The notes under the pieces are model-generated. The model had not been told where the DNA came from. It searched no databases and worked only from the letters and a program-made list of their open reading frames with translations. A program made the translations under genes and the position numbers. 64,000 nt of DNA, taken from positions 1,054,001 to 1,118,000 of the forward strand of contig BJKQ01000003.1 in assembly GCA_006538405.1 (NCBI GenBank), read 5' to 3'. The stretch comes from Hansfordia pulvinata. Taxonomy: Eukaryota > Ascomycota > Sordariomycetes > Xylariales. Positions 46,003-57,138 of this stretch are shown here, piece after piece. The stretch's first letter is position 1; each line of letters begins with the position of its first letter.

Positions 46003-48704
46003 CTTCACTTACATAGATAATTCACGACGACACATTTTCGTCAACGGTCCGACTTGACGAGTCCTCAGGAGACAACCACTTTTTTTTGGTAGTCTATCCC
46101 CTCCATCTGACCAACTCAAAGGGGATGGTCCACCGGCTCGAGGAACCATGACTGCTGGCCTGGCCTTGCCTTCAGACGATACCTTACGCATTGGGCAGAT
46201 GGTCCAAATGCACGGGCATCTCATATTCCAGGAGCTACCCCAAGCCTCCCGCTATCGAGTTCCACCGCAGCCTTGCCGACGGTTCGGCAGTGGGCGATTT
46301 GACGCACGTTAGCACGTCCCGCACCATGGCGCCCGAAGCGCGCGTTGGAGAGAGCGCCGACAGATGCGGCAGTCCGGCGTTCCGAAGTATTGTCTTTTGA
46401 CGGGTGGGCACTTTGATGGGCTTCTTCGCGTTCTTCCGCCTCTTTCTGTTTTATTTTTGGCAGCCCCGTTCCCGGTGCCGCTCGGCGTAACAGCCATCCT
46501 CGCGCCTGTACCCGTCCCCTCCCTTGCACGCCTCGCCGCTATCACCACCCGAGCGAGGTCTTGGGGTGCCGGGGCCGCCAGAACGGCGCCGCGCCGCGGG
46601 CTGTGCGCTGCTGGCTGAAACACGGGCCTCTCGTCTTTTGTCTCTTCTCCCCCCGCCTCCCCCCTCCACCCTCGCCTGGGAGCCGCCGGCGCCACCCACG
46701 GGCTCCCTGCCACGGGCCTATCGCCTACCGACACTGGTGCACACGCTCTCGTTCTGGTGGCGCCATCCGTGGACTTCGGGCTGCGGTACCACAAGAGTCT
46801 CACACCGTGGGTGCAGTGCAGGCGCATGAAGATGCCGTCCGGATCTGGCCACGGCAGTAGTCGCCTCCCACGCTGCCCGTCATCCTCATCCAAGCGGGCC
46901 CATCCCGGGGTCTAGAGTGCATGAATGATCTACCCGTATTCTGCGCCTCTTCCCTCTTCTTTGAGGGGGGCTGACAGGCGACGGCCGAAAAAGACAATCG
47001 GCAAAAGGCGAAAAGGAGGCGGGAACTTTGTCGATTTGTACGATCAACCAGGCAGCCTTGTCGACCCCCCACAGCAGGCTGTCCAACTTGATGTACCTTT
47101 CTTGTCGTTTCCAACGGTAATACGAGCCAGTCGGTCAATTTGCCAAGGGGTAATGTAGGTAGGTATGGTCAAGGAACAGATGAAAGAACCTTTCCAATGG
47201 TTTCCAAGTCGCGCCATCCCGTGGCCCAAGTCCCAAAGCTTTGGCAGGGCTTTGCAGTTAGTTGCTGGCGGGTCTTGTCCTCTGTCGAGGGCTATCCATA
47301 GCGACCTCTTAATAACATACAAGTAGCAGTCGGGACCACAAAGGACAGCACGCAGTAAACCCCATGGTTCGAATTATGGCTCCGTCCCCTCTCACCCAAG
47401 TGCAATTTCTACAATTGCATCTCCAGGCCGAACCAAGGTAGCTGCGGAAGCCATGACATACCACATCAGGTACCACTGCGTAATCACGGGCACCCCGTAG
47501 GTGTGGTACGGACATCCGTGGATGTGATTTAGAACCCTGAGCTTACCTGGGTACTTCCTGCACCTGCTTAATGGATGGCAACATCCTGTTGCACGATCCA
47601 TGGCATCCATGGAGTACTTTACTCAAGTACTTCTTTTCTATACAGCAGGTGCGTCTCACGGAAGAGTTCCAATAGAAGTACCTTAGGCACTCGTACACAC
47701 TTCTCCAGGAACTGCACTTTCCGCTGGATGGTTCCCAGTCGGACGCCCATGATGCCACTGCCCGGGAGTACTGGTAAGTACACCTTCACTGGATGCCCTG
47801 CAGTTTGGGCAATCGCACCTCTGCCCGCTGCGCCGCCACACCACCACACCCTCACCACCATCGTCAGATCTCGCATGCTCCTCACCCCCATCACATTGGA
47901 TACCACCCCTGCTTATTCTCGGGTTTCGCCCCCCGACCCCTCCAAAGCCACCCGCAGGCTCTTCGAGGCTGGGGCTGGGCACCTGGGGTCTCATTCTTTT
48001 TTCTTCTTCTCATGGGGAGTCAGTCATTCCCAGTGCTCGCACCCTACCGCCCACCCCGGCCCCATGAAACGACGACCCTCATTGGCTCCACCCTTTCAAA
48101 ATTAGGGACGTTATGCCCTGTCCATGCTCAATGTGATGCACCCTAGCAGGCATGCCCTCGTCCATGCCCTCACCCGCGTCTTCGTCCATGCTCTCGTCGC
48201 CCTTGCCGCCCCTCGTCGCCCTCGTTGCCAGTCACGCCCATTATGCCGCCCGCGTCCGCCCACCCCGGTCCCGTGTCCCCGTCCCGACTGATGAGTGGCA
48301 CCGCCCGCCACATCCCAGCTATTCAGCGTCCCCCCGATTCGCCTGCCGGCGGCCGTAGATATACCCAACCGTAGCCTGACGCCCCTTGCCAACGCCGTTT
48401 TCCGTCCTTTTGGCTCTCTTCCCCCTTCTTGCCACCTGACCGACCATTCGTTCGCTTCTGCTTGCTCATTCGCTCGTTTCCTCTTCTCCGCGTTCGCTTC
48501 ACTCTCTTCACTTCGTTCCATTGCTGTGCAGTTCCGTTATTCTTCTTCTTAGTCGCTCCTACTGTGTAGTACTATAATCCACCCCATTATTCTTGCCCGC
48601 CCACCAAGCCCGCCCACCACCGGGTCCTCACTTATACGCCACCACTCGTTCCAGCCACAAGGCCTATACCACATTTCTTCATTCGATACTGAAAAGCCTT
48701 CGTC
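44887..48704. other. Long divergent intergenic region
   Basis: 3.8 kb between nhp2 (-) and the DUF6536 gene (+). It includes a TACTCGTA word at 45324 and a (TG)31 microsatellite at 45939-46000. From about 47800 to 48700 there is a C/T-rich stretch that probably forms the DUF6536 promoter and leader. I cannot support a gene here, although several 60-190 codon frames are open. Confidence 0.5.
45939..46000. repeat. (TG)31 microsatellite
   Basis: Sixty-two bases of perfect TG/CA dinucleotide, uninterrupted. Probably polymorphic in length between strains. Confidence 0.95.
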
Positions 48705-51029
48705 ATGGAGCCCAAGCCGTCGGGAGACGACGGCCAGACGGCTATGCGTTATACCTGGGACGACAACGGTCTCGTTCGCCACGCCGAACCTTTGTCCATG
48801 TACGTCGGGCTCTCTCTTCCCTTGACTTGCTCACCATGATCGCCAGCTGCTCACACCTTACAGGATCGAGGAGGGAACCGAACATACGTCGACCAGGTCA
48901 CCAGGCACAAGGGGGAAGCACTCGGCTAAGCAGTCGATAACATGGCCCTTTCACGGTGGCCGCCACAGCCGGTCCACCTCGGAGGCACAGTCAACCACCC
49001 TGTCCACCATGTCAATCTCCGGCCACCTCCGCCGCGCAAACTACCAGACCAGGTCCTTTCTCGGTAACGCCGCCGACGATGCCATCAGCATTTCTAGGAG
49101 TATAGTGCCTGATTACATCGTGCATTACCTCCGAGGCGAAACCCCAGAGAGCCTGGCAATACGACGAGAGCAGACGCACAATAGCAGCACTCGCCGCCCC
49201 AGCTTTGGCCCCCGTCGCAGCAATCTGTCGGCCGCCATCCCCATCGAATTTAATCAGCTCTACTCCTCCAGTACCGATCTCACCCGGGGCGTTCAAGGCA
49301 ACAGCAATAACAGCCGGGCGAGCGGGTTTAGGAGACATTTTTCAGGCTGGCGAGGCGGCATCGTTCTGAATACGCTCGTCTCCTTTCTGATCCTTATGGC
49401 CGAGATCATTCTCCTAATCATATTTCTTACCCGAAACAAACTTCTGGCCGGCGAGGGCGCCATCTTCAATGGGGACTGCGGTCAAGCCACCACAATCAAC
49501 ACGGGCATCCACGCTCTCATAAACGCATTTGCCGTCATTCTGCTGGCGGGAGCGAGTTACACCTTTCAGGTCCTTCTGAGCCCCACGAGGAGAGAGGTCG
49601 CGACGGCGCACGAGAAGAAAAAGTGGCTGGATATCGGCATCCCCTCGATCCGGAATTTTACACACGTGTCAACGTTCAGAGCAACTTTGGCTGGCATTCT
49701 CCTCGTTGCTGCCGTCACCATCCCAGTAATGTAAGTTCAAGCGCTGGTGATGACGGAGTCTACGAAGCAGAAGAGGCGGAACAAAGGGAATGGCAGATTG
49801 GAGCGCCTTTTACTGACATGATCGCCCGCCTCAGTTCTAATGCCATAATCTTCACGACGACTTCCGACGACGGCCGGAAATGCAGCGTAAATCTCAACGG
49901 GCCTCTCTTCGGCATAGTCGCTTTGCTCAATCTGGCGCTCGTCATCAGCATGGCTGCCGTACTCGCCCGCGCCAGCTTCGACCCGCTAGCCACCATTGGC
50001 GATGCCATCCGCTCGTTTCTGCGCTCGCCCGACCTCACCACCGCCGCCGCCTGTCTGTTGACCAAAGAGGATGTTCGCCATGGGCGCTGGGGCGAGACCG
50101 AGGCTAAGTACTTCGAGCCGCGTGCGCACTTCTGGCTGCAGACGCCGTCACTTCGCCGCTGGTTTGCCACATTTTGCATCTACGCCGCAATCTGCGCGCC
50201 CGCCGCCGCCGGTCTGGCCTTGGTCATCCAAAGGCTGTCGCCCGGGACGCCGCTGTTCCCGGCTCTGGGCGTTGCCGCGCCTACTAGCACGTTCTCGATC
50301 GTTACTTCATCTGCAGTCAAGACGGCCTTGGTAGCGTCCTTGCCACAATTACTGCTTGGCCTTCTGTATTTCGCCGCCAACGCACTGTTAACAACCTACT
50401 TTGTGTCCCACGAGCTCTCGCAATACGCCCGCGGACCCCGCCCTCTGCGCGTCTCTTCCCAACCCGTCGGCCAGCAGTCCACCAGCTTGTACCTCACCCT
50501 CCCTCGCCCTGTCAGCTGGCTGCTTTTGACCGCCTTTGCGGGCATGGGCTTCGCACTCAGCCAGGCTGTACTGCCGGCTGTGACCACACGGTCTGCCGCC
50601 GCCGCTTCTCCCACAAACATTGGCGCCAACCCGGCCTCCGCCCCGCTAGTCGGCACAGGCGTGGCTTTCAACACGACAGCGCTGCTTCTCCTGTTGGCCC
50701 TGTTGTTTTCTCTCGCCGCGTGTACTCTGGCTCTTGGGCTGCGGCGCGCCTCTCCTGGCTGCATTGTGTCATGGGATGGCGAGGCGGCGGCCTGGCGACC
50801 CGCGCGCCGCGGCAACCCCTTGACACTGCCTGGTGGTTCTTGCTCGGCAGTGCTCAGCGCAAAATGTCACCCAGCGGGTGCGGCTGGCTGGGAGTCGGCG
50901 AGAGGTCATGTGGCCTTTGGTGTTGTGGAGGGTGCCGACGGTGGTGCCATGCAGATTGGGCGCTGTGCTTTCTCGGGCAACGGCGTTGAGGGCGTCAGTC
51001 CGCTTGACACAGCCAGGCTGTATGCGTGA
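48705..51029 (+). CDS. DUF6536 polytopic membrane protein
   Basis: Exons 48705-48799, 48864-49730 and 49835-51029: 2157 nt, 718 aa. Exon 1 gives MEPKPSGDDGQ and leads into a polar N-terminal region of about 150 residues. The DUF6536 domain follows (about 190-330): GWRGGIVLNTLVSFLILMAEI, then IFNGDCGQATTINTGIHALIN, LSPTRREVATAHEKKKWLDIG and PSIRNFTHVS. These motifs (GDC, SPTRREVxxAH, KWLDIGxPSxRN) define the family, known only in fungi, with unknown function. The 104-nt intron joins TIPV to ISNAIIFTTT. Several more helices follow: LFGIVALLNLALVISMAAVLA, WFATFCIYAAICAPAAAGLAL, LPQLLLGLLYFAANALLTTYF and two near 600-650. Plasma-membrane or vacuolar localisation cannot be told from sequence. Confidence 0.9.
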
Positions 51030-52012
51030 ACGAATTATTATACCCTATCATTCTGTATTTTTCCTTTCAAGCGGCGGGCTGCGTCAAAAGTTGCGAGTTT
51101 CAAATTAGAAATTTATAGAGACAATTCAATCAATCGACGAGATGGCAGATATACAATCCGAGCAGCGAACGGAGCAGAGCGAGTCGGGCAACTAGGTTTG
51201 GCTCAATCCTTGCATCTTCCCAACTATGTTGATACCCAATATTAAGCAGGCCGCACACGGCGAACATGTCGTGCTAGTCTTCACCAAAGATGCGGCGGCA
51301 GTAGCTCGCAAAGTGACGTACGATGCCGGGTGGTGGACTATTAATGATTTGCTCAGCTGGAGGCCCGCCCAAGGGCCGGTTTAAGCTCGTTAATTCCATA
51401 CTATAAAGGTATGAAGTCTGGAAAGGTCTGGAGAGTACACTTCCCAACTTGACGTGACCGTGGCCTCTCGCTTACTCCCTTTCAGACTAGACAGCATCCA
51501 ATACCTTCTCTTAGGAATCGACGAATGCCAGACTTCACATCCAAGAGCCTCGATCAAGAGCAAAGAATCCATAAACTTGCAGCCCACGAACGACCACCAT
51601 GATGTACCCGTGCGGGTGAAAAGACGTGTCTCACCTATCGGCCATCACGCCTGCCAAATACGAAACCAAAACTCCCAATGCAAAGCCGAGTAATGCATAT
51701 ATATGTAATGACTCCGTGCGCCAATGCTGCCTGGAGTATAAAGAATAATAAATAATCAAGAATCGGGAGAGTGTTGGGTGGCTGGCGGTTGCAAGGTCCG
51801 CACCAACCGGCCTCGGGTGCTGTCCGTATACTGTTCCGTTGATTGGGAAGATTTCCCGTGTCGTCACAATCAAGTCGTCTCTTTCATGAAACCACATCTG
51901 CAAATGTTTTCGTTTGCCTTTGTGCGTCAAGACATCGACGACTAGACTCATCATGACCTGCAGCCCACAAGCTCAGGGTTCGTGGCAAGTGGCAAGTCGC
52001 CGCTGATGGAAA
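51030..52012. other. Intergenic, convergent 3' ends
   Basis: Tail-to-tail gap between the DUF6536 gene and the mhp1-like gene, AT-richer, with AATAAATAAT near 51745. A 107-codon minus-strand frame at 51631-51954 ends in a hydrophobic helix, but nothing else supports it. Confidence 0.55.
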
Positions 52013-55000
52013 TCAGTCTTCAATTGCCGACTCGTCAGCATCCCCTGGGTGCTGGAACATGGGCTTGCTGTCGTCAAGAATGTTGGCGCCATTGGCCTCG
52101 AGATGAATATTGGCACGGGCCTTCTCTTGACTTTCGATGAAGATTTCCCAGTAGTGCGGGTCCTTCTGCTTGAGTCGCTCCAGGATATCATCCTTATTCT
52201 CCGTGAATGTCTGCGTGATGCCTTGCTCTTGAACCTTCTGGCGCAAGTCTGGGTGGTCTTCGATGAGCTCGTCCAACAGGTTCTTGACCATTTGATTGTG
52301 CGCGGGGTCATTCTCGACTTCGTTGGGCTGAATGATCAAATCGTAATGATCTGGCTTGAGGAAGCTGCGGCGGAACTGGTGGCCAGCCCGCAGAGCTCGA
52401 CCCTCTTCGTCGGCAAGCGCTCTGCTAGTAGACATGACAGAACTAGACCGTTTCTTGTTCCGACCAGTCGGGCGAAGGGCGGTTTCTTCGTTGTCTGACA
52501 CAGCTGCCGCCTCGGCGTCTGCCTCTCCGGAGGACATGGAATTGCTTCTCTGTTGAGGTATGCTTGGAGCAGCACGACCTGGCGCATCTGGCCTTGGAAC
52601 ACGAGTGTCGGGATACTCGTCTTCGTAGCGTTCAATGATTCCCTCAATGGTCTGGTCGAGAAACACAAGGCGCTCTGCAACGAAATTAGAAGTGAGATCA
52701 TAGAAAGTGGCGCACGACTGCTTACTGTAGTTATCCATGTCGTCTTTCGAGGACGCCTTGGCCTGGTTCAGTGCCGGCTGCAGCCTCACACGAATTTTGC
52801 GTGCACTGGCAAGGAGATGTTTCGACATGTCCTTCGCTTTACCGGAAGACAATGATGCCTCTTTGGCAGCAGCCTCGGTATCGAGGCCGCGGAGAATCTC
52901 GCCTGACTGGGGCTGAGAATCTTGTCCGCGGTTCTTCAGACAGCAAGTCAGAGCCTTGACGACAGCAGTGCCACCGATAACGTAATCCTCGTCTGGAGCT
53001 GGGTCGCCCGAGTCGTCCACCTCGACAATGGGGTAATCTTCCTCGTGGCCAATCAAGTGACGCAGAACATCGGGATACTTGACCGACTCGCCGATGGCCG
53101 AATCGCGCAAATCTGGACCTTCCTGCAAGTTTCTCATGCAGTACGCAACTAATTGATTCGCCATTGCCTTGAGCAGCTCACCCGCCTCGGCACTAGGGTC
53201 ATCAATGTCAACTTTGACCAAACACTTGGAGACTCTGACCGCAGCCAAGAGGGATGCGTAGAGAGCTGCTGCCTCTCCTTGGGCTTGCTCCTGCTTCGCC
53301 TCAGCCAGACTTTCAAGGCCCGGATTCTCGAGAAGATTGATATGAGCCAATGTCTTGACCTCAGGCAAGATTTCCGCGATTGCAATGGCGTCATCCGAGG
53401 ACATTGAAACGTCGGCCAGATGGAGGCGCTTCAAATTATCCATTTTGGGCAGATATCTGAGTGAGAGAGCCGATCAGTCATTGTTACAAAGCCAGGATGG
53501 AGCGATGACTCACCTTCTGAGAGTCCCTGTGGCCGAGGGCTCAGTTCCGAACAGGTCCTGGTTGTGCGATAGATCCAGAAACTTGAAATTCCGCAGAGTC
53601 GCAAGTTTGGGAAAGATTTGACATGTTGAGGCAGGGCTGAGGTTGCAGTTGGCCAAACTCAAAGCCCACAATGGATGTTGCGCTTTGTCGATCGCTTCGG
53701 CGAAAACACCAAGATGCTCACGCAGATCATTCCCACTGATATCCAGCCCCTCACACTTACCCTCTCTCAAGTATCTTGCGACATGCTGTACACCTTGGGC
53801 GTCAATGTTGTTATTTGAAATAACAACTCGAGTGATACCCGACTTGGCAGCACCATCAAGGAAGGCGCCTAGCTGATTCGAACTCAAACCAGTGGCTCCC
53901 ATGTTGATAAGTTCCAGATCCGAGCCGGCCAGGCGTTCGGCCATGGATTTGGCAAGTAGAAGTGAAATGTCGAGCGGAGGGGGGCCCTGTGCATGGCTGG
54001 GATGCAAGTGTTGCGAAAGAGGCGACTTCATTGGACCTGCGGGCGCTGGGAAGGGCAAGCTCGAAAGATCCAGGGATTTGATGGAGCGGCAAAGGTGGAT
54101 GAAGAGGCAAATGTGCTTCCACCCCTCAGGACCAACTTTGTTGTTCTTGAGTACCAGCCTCTCCACAAGACCGCCCTGTTCGAGCAGGTCGACCGGCTTG
54201 CTGACAGGGCGGCGATACTTGATCTGCGGCCGTCTCACGGCCAGTAGACCTGCTAGGACCACACGAACACCCTCGTCCGTAAGACCGGCATTTTCCAGTA
54301 TCAGTTCTTTCACAGGAACGACGGCGAGAAAGTCCCCGAGGGTGGCGAGGTCGTTCAGCGAAAGAAAGTAATCTGTGAGATCCAGCTTCTCGACGATTCC
54401 CGAGGAGCAAGCCTCCGCCGTCTCGGGAAGCTGACCGGTAATTTTGGTAAGAATGTCGGTTTCTCTGAGTTGGCAGCAACGTCGGTATATCCTTGCGGGG
54501 TTCGTCGTCTGAGTGGTCTGGGCAGCAGGTGTGGTTCGCGGGTGGCGATGTCCTCAGACGATGAGTCGCTTTCAAGATGGATCTCCATCGGTATCGTGCC
54601 TTTCTCCATGGCTTCTTTCCGCTTCTGTTCCTTCTTGGCCTTGCGTTCAGCCTCGCTCTTCTTCTTCTTCTCTTTCTTCCGGGTCGTTTCGCCTTTGGCA
54701 CTGTCTTCGGGCCCGTCGAGCGAAGTTTTCGGCTGGCTATCGGGCGTGGTGGCGCGCTCCTCTTCCTCCGTGTCCTTTGGCAAGGGCTTGGGCTTGACGG
54801 TGCCGTCTTCGTCTTTCAGTACCTTTGCCTCCTCCGGGTTTTTGAGGGCCTCGCCTTCCGACTTCTCCTTCTCAGCCAGCTTCTGCGCCTGTGCCGTTTG
54901 ATCGATAGAAGGTTTGGGCTTGGCCTTCTCGTCGTCATATTTGGGCATTGGGGCGATCTCAACGTCGACACAAAATGCGACTCTCCTCAACTTTGCCTGG

Positions 55001-55911
55001 TTGAGGTCTGGGACGCGCGGGCGCTCGCGGTTCTTGTCGACATTGAGGACGCGACGCTCCACTAGGCCATGGTTGCCCTTGGTGTTGGCAGCGAGATTGT
55101 TATTTGAGGAAAGGCGACGCAGGACGCCCAAGAAACCAGGCTGGGAAGACTTTGGGGGCGCAGGAGTATACGGAGCGTCACCAGTAGAGCGATTTGCGTG
55201 GGCGAGGACCGCGTTCTTGTTTGGGACGATTTTGGGCAGAGAGGAAACCTCATCGTCGGCCGAGGGTTGGGTCGCTGTTGGCTGAGCAGGAGGCGTGGAT
55301 ACCGCTGGCGTGTTTGACTGATTCGAGAACTTTGAAGAGATGCTGCTGAACCAAGAACCTCTTCTGACTGGGCCCTGAGAGCCGTTAAGCTTCTCGGTAG
55401 AAGCGTTCCTGCCGGGGATGAGGGAGCGGGGAGGGGGCGGCAAGGGCTTGGCGTTGGCGCCAGCGACGGGCCCGTTGCCGGCCCCGGAGAGAACGGGAGA
55501 GGGACATGGCGAAGCAGAAGGGGAGGGGATGGGCGACGCAGTTTTGCCGTTGATCTTGCTTGGGGTCGTGTCTTCGAGAGGATTGCTTGGGGGCGGGGAG
55601 GGCAGTGGCGCTCTGTGGAAAGACGTCTTATGGCGGAGAGGGTCTGTGCGACGTAGCAATTAGTATCGGAGAACCATCGGGCCTTCGTGGTCAGAAAGTC
55701 AGGTGGTCGACAACACCGGCCGCCCGCGCAGCGAGGGTGGCGATGGGGCCGCGGAGAGAGATGAGGACGACGAGCTGTGTAAGTGCGGTCGCTGGTCGCT
55801 GGTTGTTGGCGGCAGGGGGCAGTGCAGTAGTGGGCGGCAAGCAGGGTCGGAGAGGGAAGAGGGCTTACCTTTTCCCTGGGTCATCCAACTCACATCAATG
55901 CCGTGCTCCAT
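52013..55911 (-). CDS. mhp1: Mhp1-like leucine-rich-repeat protein (cell wall/microtubule-linked)
   Basis: Exons on the minus strand are 55911-55869, 55643-53514, 53456-52726 and 52674-52013. With one base restored they total 3567 nt, 1188 aa. The N-terminus MEHGIDVSWMTQGK joins DPLRHKTSFHRAPLP. A disordered Ser/Pro region and a Lys/Glu-rich stretch (EKKKKSEAERKAKKEQKRK) follow. The frame then drops one base near 54535. Continuing in the other frame gives NPARIYRRCCQLRE and leucine-rich repeats: KLDLTDYFLSL, KELILENAGLTDEGV, ERLVLKNNKVGPEG, SLDLSSLPFP, VVISNNNIDAQGV and FKFLDLSHNQDLFG. The rest is helical and acidic. The layout matches fungal proteins annotated as cell-wall biogenesis or microtubule-associated Mhp1; the role is inferred from name and family only. 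A 51-nt intron at 52675-52725 lacks stops and keeps frame, so retention would add 17 residues. Confidence 0.85.
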
Positions 55912-56168
55912 GATATGCTGGGTATGGATAAAGCGTTGCGAGGAGGAGGAGGGAAGGTTGCGCAAGGCGATCTTCTTTTTGAGGAGGGTCGCAGGGCAGA
56001 CGGCGTGGGTGGCGTACGAGTAGGTGGGAGGCACGCACTCGGGCGGGTGGCCGAGCACAGATCGGCAGCAGCGCAGCAGGGGGCGCGGCGTCCAGCGCGG
56101 CCGGGAAAGCAGACGACGCAGGCGTGGCAGGCACGGACGGGGAGGCAAGCACGCACCACACGGGGGGA

Positions 56169-56188
56169 GGGGGGGGGGGGGGGGGGGG
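56169..56188 (+). repeat. Poly(G)20 tract
   Basis: Twenty G on the plus strand, preceded by G6 and a single A (56162-56168). It lies about 260 bases upstream of the mhp1-like gene's ATG. Confidence 0.9.
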
Positions 56189-57124
56189 CGACTTGTTCGT
56201 ACGAGTAGTGCCCGTGACCTACCTCGACCCCCTCTGCCTCCAAAGGTTAAGGCTGCACGGAATGCTCGTAGAAGGTACCAGATTGTAAACTTGTATACCT
56301 CTCCTCGTACGAAGTGGTCACCTCCAGCTCACCTTCAGGGCTGGTGGCAAGCGCGTGGAGGAAGAAAGAGGTACAGCCCAGTCTCAGCCAGGGCAAGGTA
56401 CCGGTACAGGAAGCGCTTCCCACCAGACTGAAATTCGGGGGTGCCAAGTTGTGCGCGTGCTGCTTGCAACATTTGACCAGACACGGCGAAAGTCGGACCT
56501 GGGGCGACGGACAGGTAGCGGCCCTGCGAGATGTGCCGGACGAGCACGTTGTGGCTTCAAGCGCGCTGACGTATGTATTTCCAGCAGGAGGGCAAGCGTT
56601 GCAGGCGAATGGATGATGGCTGGGCAAGACGGACAGGGGGAAAAGGAAATGGAACGGGAGCCACAGCGCCTGTGTGCGTGGGTAAAAGCAACTTCAGCAG
56701 CCCAGGGGGGCACCACTCGCACATACGTGAGCAAGGCAGGTAGGTACCTGTTGGTAATCATGCGACAACAACGCCAGCGTCAACGGCAGAACCGTACCAC
56801 CTCAGCGAGCGCGCGGGCGATGGCGATGTGCCGTGCAACGTGCTCCAAAATGGACGATCAAAGTCTAGCAGTCAGCCGGTCATGCGTGCGCGGTGGGCGC
56901 AGGAGACCCGACGGATCCATTGCCAATGTCCATCGCCCTCCAACGCTTGGATGACGGCGTCTGTCTACTCGTAAACCGGACTCACGACCAGCGGAGGACA
57001 GGGGTGGATTCCCGGGGCTATCGGCAGATAAGGTGGTAGTGGACGACCATTTCGTAGTACCTTCTGGGCGTAATCGAACGGCCGGTGGAGGTGGGCTTGA
57101 CGTTGGGTACCCTCGAGTCCAGTG

Positions 57125-57138
57125 TACGAGTACTCGTA
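57125..57138. repeat. 14-bp palindrome TACGAGTACTCGTA (second copy)
   Basis: Same 14-bp inverted repeat as at 35102-35115, in the middle of the 6.5-kb gap. Confidence 0.9.

Noticed and set aside
51631..51954. 107-codon minus-strand frame ending in a hydrophobic helix
   Set aside because: Only the helix supports it; no start context, no family, lies in a 3' flank.
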